Positions 60,477-64,000 of a stretch of DNA of 64,000 nt are shown in pieces; position 1 is the stretch's first letter; every line of letters starts with the position of its first letter. This DNA comes from Saccharibacillus brassicae (GTDB lineage Bacteria > Bacillota > Bacilli > Paenibacillales > Paenibacillaceae). Position numbers and translations under genes: made by a program. The stretch is taken from NCBI RefSeq assembly GCF_006542275.1, contig NZ_CP041217.1, forward strand, positions 5,272,501 to 5,336,500. Reading direction: 5' to 3'. Under the pieces are notes generated by a model, which was given only the letters and a program-made list of their open reading frames with translations, was not told where the DNA came from and made no database searches.

Positions 60477-62189
60477 TTGAAATTGTTCAAAAACTTTTCC
60501 GTGGCCAAAAAACTGATCATGCTGATCGCGATCAGCGCGATCGCGCTCGGCGCAGTCGGGTTTACCGGCTTGAATTACATCCGGCAGCTGTCCAAAGATT
60601 CGCAGATCATGTACAGCGACAATCTGATTCCGCTTGGCAAAGTCATGCAGGCCCGGATCAACGCGCGTGCAAGCGACGCCTATACGCTTGAACTGCTGAC
60701 CGCAACCGATACCGCGCGCGTGCAGGAGCTTCGGGAAGAGATTACGTCGGCCTGGGAAGAGATCGACGCGATCGCCGACGAACTGGACGGAGGTCCGCTG
60801 ACTTCGGAGCAGCAGCAAATTCTCGATCAATACCGGGGGCAGGCCGTGCAGCTTCAAAGCGATCGTGCCAAGGTGCTTGACCTGATCGCAGCCGGCCAAT
60901 CCGGCGAAGCTTACAGCCTGTACACTTCGACGGTCGAGCCCAGCCGCAAAGCGGTCAACGATTCGCTCAAAGCGCTGCAGGCTTCGAACATCGAAACGGC
61001 CGGCGCCATCAACGAGAAAAGCCAGTCCAACCTGGACGACATCACGATTCTTGTCATCGGCCTGATCGTGCTCGCGCTCGCCTTGCTCGTCGGGATCGGC
61101 ACGCTGATTGCCCGTTCGATCGTACGTCCGGTCAAGGAATTGGTTCGCCTGCTCGCCCAGGCGGAGAACGGCGACTTCACGGTCAAAGGCACGTACGTCT
61201 CTACAGACGAGATCGGCGAACTGTCGGCTTCGTTCAACCAGATGACGGGCAAGCTCCAGACGGTGTTCGGCTCCGTGCAGGAATCGGCTTACATCGTCGC
61301 TTCTTCGTCGGAAGAGCTGAGCGCGAGCGCCGAGCAGAACAGCCGGGCCAGCGAGCATATCACGCAGGTCGTGCAGGAACTGGCGACAGGTGCGGATCAT
61401 CAATCCAGCAAAGTCGAATATAGTTCCAGAGCCATCACCGACATTACGGAGCATACACGCAATATCGCGGCTTATACCGCGGATATGCGCCGAGACGTGC
61501 TGCACGCATCCGAAGCGTCTTCCGAAGGCAGCCGTTCGATCGGCGAAGCCGGCCGGCAGATGAACGCGATCTCGGCCAACGTCGGCAGCCTGTCCGAAGC
61601 GGTGCAAAGCCTGGGCCGCCGGTCGGGCGAGATCGAGCAGATTACGCGCGTCATCTCGGAAATTTCCGGACAGACCAATCTGCTGGCGTTGAACGCGGCG
61701 ATCGAAGCGGCCCGCGCCGGCGAACACGGCCGGGGCTTCGCGGTCGTCGCCGACGAAGTGCGCAAGCTTGCCGAACAGTCGAACAATTCCACGAAGCAGA
61801 TCGCCGCGCTGATCGACCTGATCCGTCAGGATACGGACACGACGATCCGCACGATGGAGAGCACGGCCGGGGAAGTACAATCCGGTCTTGAGATCGTCGG
61901 CGAAGCCGGTCGTTCGTTCGACAAAATCGAACGCGCCGTCGGCGAAGCGGTCGCCCAGATCGGCAAAGTGACCGAGACGCTCGAACGCCTGTCCGGCGGA
62001 ACGGGCCAGGTGAACGATGCCATCGTCGACGTGCAGGGCATCGCCCGCGAATCGGCCATGAATACGCAGAACATCTCGGCTGCCACCGAGCAGCAGCTCG
62101 CTTCGATGGAAGAAATCTCGTCTTCTTCGCAGGCGCTCGCCGTGCTGGCCGACGATTTGCAGACGATCATCAAGCAGTTCAAGATTTGA
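60477..62189 (+). CDS. Methyl-accepting chemotaxis protein
   Basis: 570 residues. Transmembrane helix 1 at about 13-33, a four-helix-bundle (4HB_MCP) ligand domain (about 34-185), transmembrane helix 2 (about 188-208), HAMP (about 210-262), then the coiled-coil signalling domain with the hairpin tip [41 protein letters not shown]. The start is TTG 60477, 6 nt after GAGGAGG. It passes a chemical signal to CheA/CheW; the ligand is unknown. Confidence 0.92.
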   Translation: MKLFKNFSVAKKLIMLIAISAIALGAVGFTGLNYIRQLSKDSQIMYSDNLIPLGKVMQARINARASDAYTLELLTATDTARVQELREEITSAWEEIDAIADELDGGPLTSEQQQILDQYRGQAVQLQSDRAKVLDLIAAGQSGEAYSLYTSTVEPSRKAVNDSLKALQASNIETAGAINEKSQSNLDDITILVIGLIVLALALLVGIGTLIARSIVRPVKELVRLLAQAENGDFTVKGTYVSTDEIGELSASFNQMTGKLQTVFGSVQESAYIVASSSEELSASAEQNSRASEHITQVVQELATGADHQSSKVEYSSRAITDITEHTRNIAAYTADMRRDVLHASEASSEGSRSIGEAGRQMNAISANVGSLSEAVQSLGRRSGEIEQITRVISEISGQTNLLALNAAIEAARAGEHGRGFAVVADEVRKLAEQSNNSTKQIAALIDLIRQDTDTTIRTMESTAGEVQSGLEIVGEAGRSFDKIERAVGEAVAQIGKVTETLERLSGGTGQVNDAIVDVQGIARESAMNTQNISAATEQQLASMEEISSSSQALAVLADDLQTIIKQFKI

Positions 62190-62214
62190 TTGCGATTGGA
62201 TAAATGTCAAACAC

Positions 62215-62250
62215 AAAAAGGAAGCGCCGACGCCGGCGCTTCCTTTTTTA
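62215..62250 (+). terminator. Terminator of the chemoreceptor gene
   Basis: AAAAAGGAAGCGCC pairs with GGCGCTTCCTTTTT, T-run at the end. Confidence 0.85.
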
Positions 62251-62359
62251 ATGTCTTTTTTTATGCCTTTTTTAATCCTTTTGTTAATGCCTTTTTCGCA
62301 GCCCTGCGCAATTCCCGATCATGCCCGGCCATGCGGTTCGTGCCCCGTTTCCCGTTCGG

Positions 62360-62731
62360 CTAAGCCTCGACCCGGTTGATCCGCAGAACCAACCGGCTGC
62401 GGCGTCCGAGCGTCAACTCGACCGGCTGTCCCAGCGGGAAGTTTTCCGGTTGTTGGGAAGCATCGATGACGCAGCTTTTGTGGCTGCCGTTAGGCAGCGT
62501 GACCCAGACTTGGTTGCGGTGCCGGCTCTTGACGGCTCCGCGGATTTTGGAAAAGTCTTTGATCGCGAGATCCAGCGCGGCTACGGATACGAGGTATAAC
62601 CCGATCAGTCCGGCCAGCCCGAAAAAGACGAGCAGCGCCGTATTGCCGTCTGCCCCCAGATTGCTCCACACCTGCCAGATTCCGATAAGCAGCATGAACG
62701 AAGCGGTGAAAAGCGTTGTTTTGATCTGCAC
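62360..62731 (-). CDS. Small membrane protein of unknown function
   Basis: 123 residues: two transmembrane helices (about 5-22 and 31-51) and a C-terminal basic beta domain (about 65-123: VWVTLPNGSHKSCVIDASQQPENFPLGQPVELTLGRRSRLVLRI). The start is a GTG at 62731 with AAAGGAGAGG 10 nt upstream. It follows the next gene (63150-62752) by 20 bp and is probably in the same operon. Not recognised. Confidence 0.62.
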   Translation of the reverse strand: MQIKTTLFTASFMLLIGIWQVWSNLGADGNTALLVFFGLAGLIGLYLVSVAALDLAIKDFSKIRGAVKSRHRNQVWVTLPNGSHKSCVIDASQQPENFPLGQPVELTLGRRSRLVLRINRVEA

Positions 62732-62751
62732 TCGGGTACGTCCTCTCCTTT

Positions 62752-63150
62752 TTAGGCGAAAATATCTGTCATATCCCGCTTGGTGAAAATCGGCGGAATA
62801 TCGGATGCGGCCGCGAAAGCGAGAAACAACGCTTCCGCCCCCGCCGCGTCGAACGTCTCGCTGACCTGCCGCTCCCGCTTGGTGCGCAGGCGCAGCGGTC
62901 CGGTCTTCTCGACGTGCTCGACGACGTGGCCGATCGCGTAATGCCGAAACCCGTCGCCGGCCGCCCGCCGCATCTCGACGATCATCCGGTCCGCAGAACC
63001 GGCGCACTGGATGTACAGATGGTCGCTGACGGACAGGACGCAGAACGTGCGGTCGGCATCGTTCATCAGCCGCAGCTTTTGCCCGATCGACTCCGGCTGC
63101 ACGTCCTGTTCGAGCACTTCACCCCGGTTTTCTTCATAGCGAAAATCCAT
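62752..63150 (-). CDS. Small cytoplasmic protein of unknown function
   Basis: 132 residues, beta-rich first half (TFCVLSVSDHLYIQCAG) and helical end (AAGAEALFLAFAAASDIPPIFTKRDMTDIF). No signal peptide or membrane helix. GGAGGATGGAGA precedes ATG 63150. First gene of a two-gene unit with the membrane protein at 62731. Not recognised. Confidence 0.6.
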   Translation of the reverse strand: MDFRYEENRGEVLEQDVQPESIGQKLRLMNDADRTFCVLSVSDHLYIQCAGSADRMIVEMRRAAGDGFRHYAIGHVVEHVEKTGPLRLRTKRERQVSETFDAAGAEALFLAFAAASDIPPIFTKRDMTDIFA

Positions 63151-63236
63151 GTCTCCATCCTCCCGTTCTTCGCCGGGGCGCACAGCCCGTATTTCGACCG
63201 TCCGATTGCCCGGCGTATGTAACCGAAGCCCCTAAT

Positions 63237-63265
63237 AGACGACGAAACGCGAAGTTTCGTCGTCT
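63237..63265. terminator. Perfect 12-bp hairpin terminator
   Basis: AGACGACGAAAC pairs with GTTTCGTCGTCT around a 5-nt loop, between the flavoprotein gene (ending 63336) and the unknown pair. Confidence 0.65.
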
Positions 63266-63335
63266 AGGTTTATTTTATACGCAGCAGGCGCGGGGAACAA
63301 GGCGGAAGTCCGGCGAACGGAATATCGCTAGGCGA

Positions 63336-64000
63336 TCAACGGTTCGGCACCGCGCTGCGGGATTCCCAGTCGGCTTCCAGCAGATCGGAGTTGATCATTA
63401 CGGCCGCCATCGAACCTGCGGCCACGGCGGCGGCAACCTGGTATTTCTGCGAAGCGCCGTCGCCCGCTCCGAATACGCCGCTGACGTCCGAGCGTCCGAA
63501 TTCGTCGACCGCCATCGCGCCGGATTCGGTCACGGCGCAGCCGAGCACAGCCGGCAGCTCCGAACCGGGAGCGAGCTTCGGCGCGAAGAAGATCGCCGTG
63601 CGCGCAACTTCCGTTCCGTCTTCCAACACGATCGCCCGCGTCTGCCCGGATTCCGACGAGATGCGGACAATCGGGGATTCGTAGACCGGCACGCCTTTGC
63701 CGCGCAGCAGTTCCTTGTCCCCGTCGGACAAAGCTTCTCCTTCTCCGTGGACAAACAGCGCGATATCGTCGGTCCAGCCGGACACGACACGGGTCAAATG
63801 CATCGCATGGGCGCTGCTCGCGATAATCGCGATCGGACGGTCCCGCATTTCCCAGCCGTCGCAGTAAGGACAGACAAAAGCGCTTTTGCCGTAGACATCC
63901 TGCAGCCCTTCGAGCTCGATCGGCAGGTCCTGCATGCCGACGGCGAACAGAAGCTTGCGTGCCCGGTAAGTCCGGCCGCTGCCGGTCGTGACTTCGAACC
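63336..64000 (-). CDS. Thioredoxin-reductase-like FAD/NAD(P) oxidoreductase, C-terminal part
   Basis: Partial; the N-terminal FAD domain lies beyond the window edge. The visible part (about 221 residues) has GRTYRARKLLFAVG, a redox motif C-P-Y-C in SAFVCPYCDGWEMRDRPIAI, the second dinucleotide region, and the closing VFGAGDGASQKYQVAAAVAAGS block. The CPYCDGWE form of the disulfide is found in TrxB-like enzymes that act on small disulfides rather than in canonical TrxB (CATC). Open to the end of the sequence; partner unknown. Confidence 0.82.
   Translation of the reverse strand, partial: FEVTTGSGRTYRARKLLFAVGMQDLPIELEGLQDVYGKSAFVCPYCDGWEMRDRPIAIIASSAHAMHLTRVVSGWTDDIALFVHGEGEALSDGDKELLRGKGVPVYESPIVRISSESGQTRAIVLEDGTEVARTAIFFAPKLAPGSELPAVLGCAVTESGAMAVDEFGRSDVSGVFGAGDGASQKYQVAAAVAAGSMAAVMINSDLLEADWESRSAVPNR

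Noticed and set aside
1-64000. tRNA, rRNA, transposase genes
   Set aside because: No cloverleaf with a recognisable T-arm GTTCRA block, no rRNA segments and no transposase motifs were found on reading; short RNAs could be missed by eye.

Overview
The window looks like chromosomal DNA of a high-GC, endospore-forming member of the Paenibacillaceae. Saccharibacillus or a close Paenibacillus relative is my inference from the GC-rich coding sequence, the purine-rich AAGGAGG ribosome sites, and Bacillus-type families such as YwiC, YcgT/YumC, YteA, YdbS/YdbT, DUF3900, GerQ-like and LrgAB. I found no rRNA, tRNA, CRISPR array or IS transposase.

Layout. 0-31 kb is ordinary mosaic chromosome: a YwiC-like fragment, a hemerythrin/SEC-C pair, an iron-regulated ferredoxin-NADP reductase behind a Fur box, a GH43 enzyme, an M29 aminopeptidase, a zinc alcohol dehydrogenase, YteA, an ECF sigma/anti-sigma pair, the ydbS-ydbT pair, a CNNM/CorC metal-transport protein with a structured leader, a divergent GH29/GH30 pair, a GerQ-like coat protein, an SDR and a Cys-rich miniprotein near Fnr-type boxes, LrgAB next to L-lactate dehydrogenase, and a DUF3900 operon. 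A tyrosine recombinase lies at 29970-30920.

31-47 kb carries the most unusual signal. Five 28-bp sites (31134, 35677, 42440, 42934, 47029) have the architecture of a Xer/dif site: an 11-bp left arm ending in CATAA, a 6-bp centre, and an 11-bp right arm TTATGTAAACT. They cut the region into modules: PQQ-repeat protein, esterase and sigma/anti-sigma; a 2H phosphoesterase plus an ABC transporter with PP2C-like phosphatase and AraC regulator; a tiny AT-rich single-gene cassette; and exported CYTH protein, hydroxyacyl-CoA dehydrogenase, APH-type kinase and a membrane protein. The first site lies about 210 bp upstream of the recombinase gene. I read this as a chromosomal array of dif-type modules.

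47-64 kb returns to conventional layout: two paralogous HAD phosphatases bracket a LysR-controlled ABC importer operon that ends in a beta-CASP metallo-beta-lactamase nuclease. Then come a gene-free repeat-rich stretch (55.03-55.81 kb), a PdxH-type oxidase, aldo/keto reductase, Cof-type HAD, epoxide hydrolase, DUF3592 protein, a chemoreceptor, two small unknowns and a partial thioredoxin-reductase-like flavoprotein.

The two ABC systems (36.6-40.5 kb and 49.0-52.9 kb) share one design: lipoprotein receptor, one ATPase, and one permease polypeptide with two fused transmembrane domains. Each lies beside its own regulator gene (AraC, LysR) and an enzyme of unclear role.
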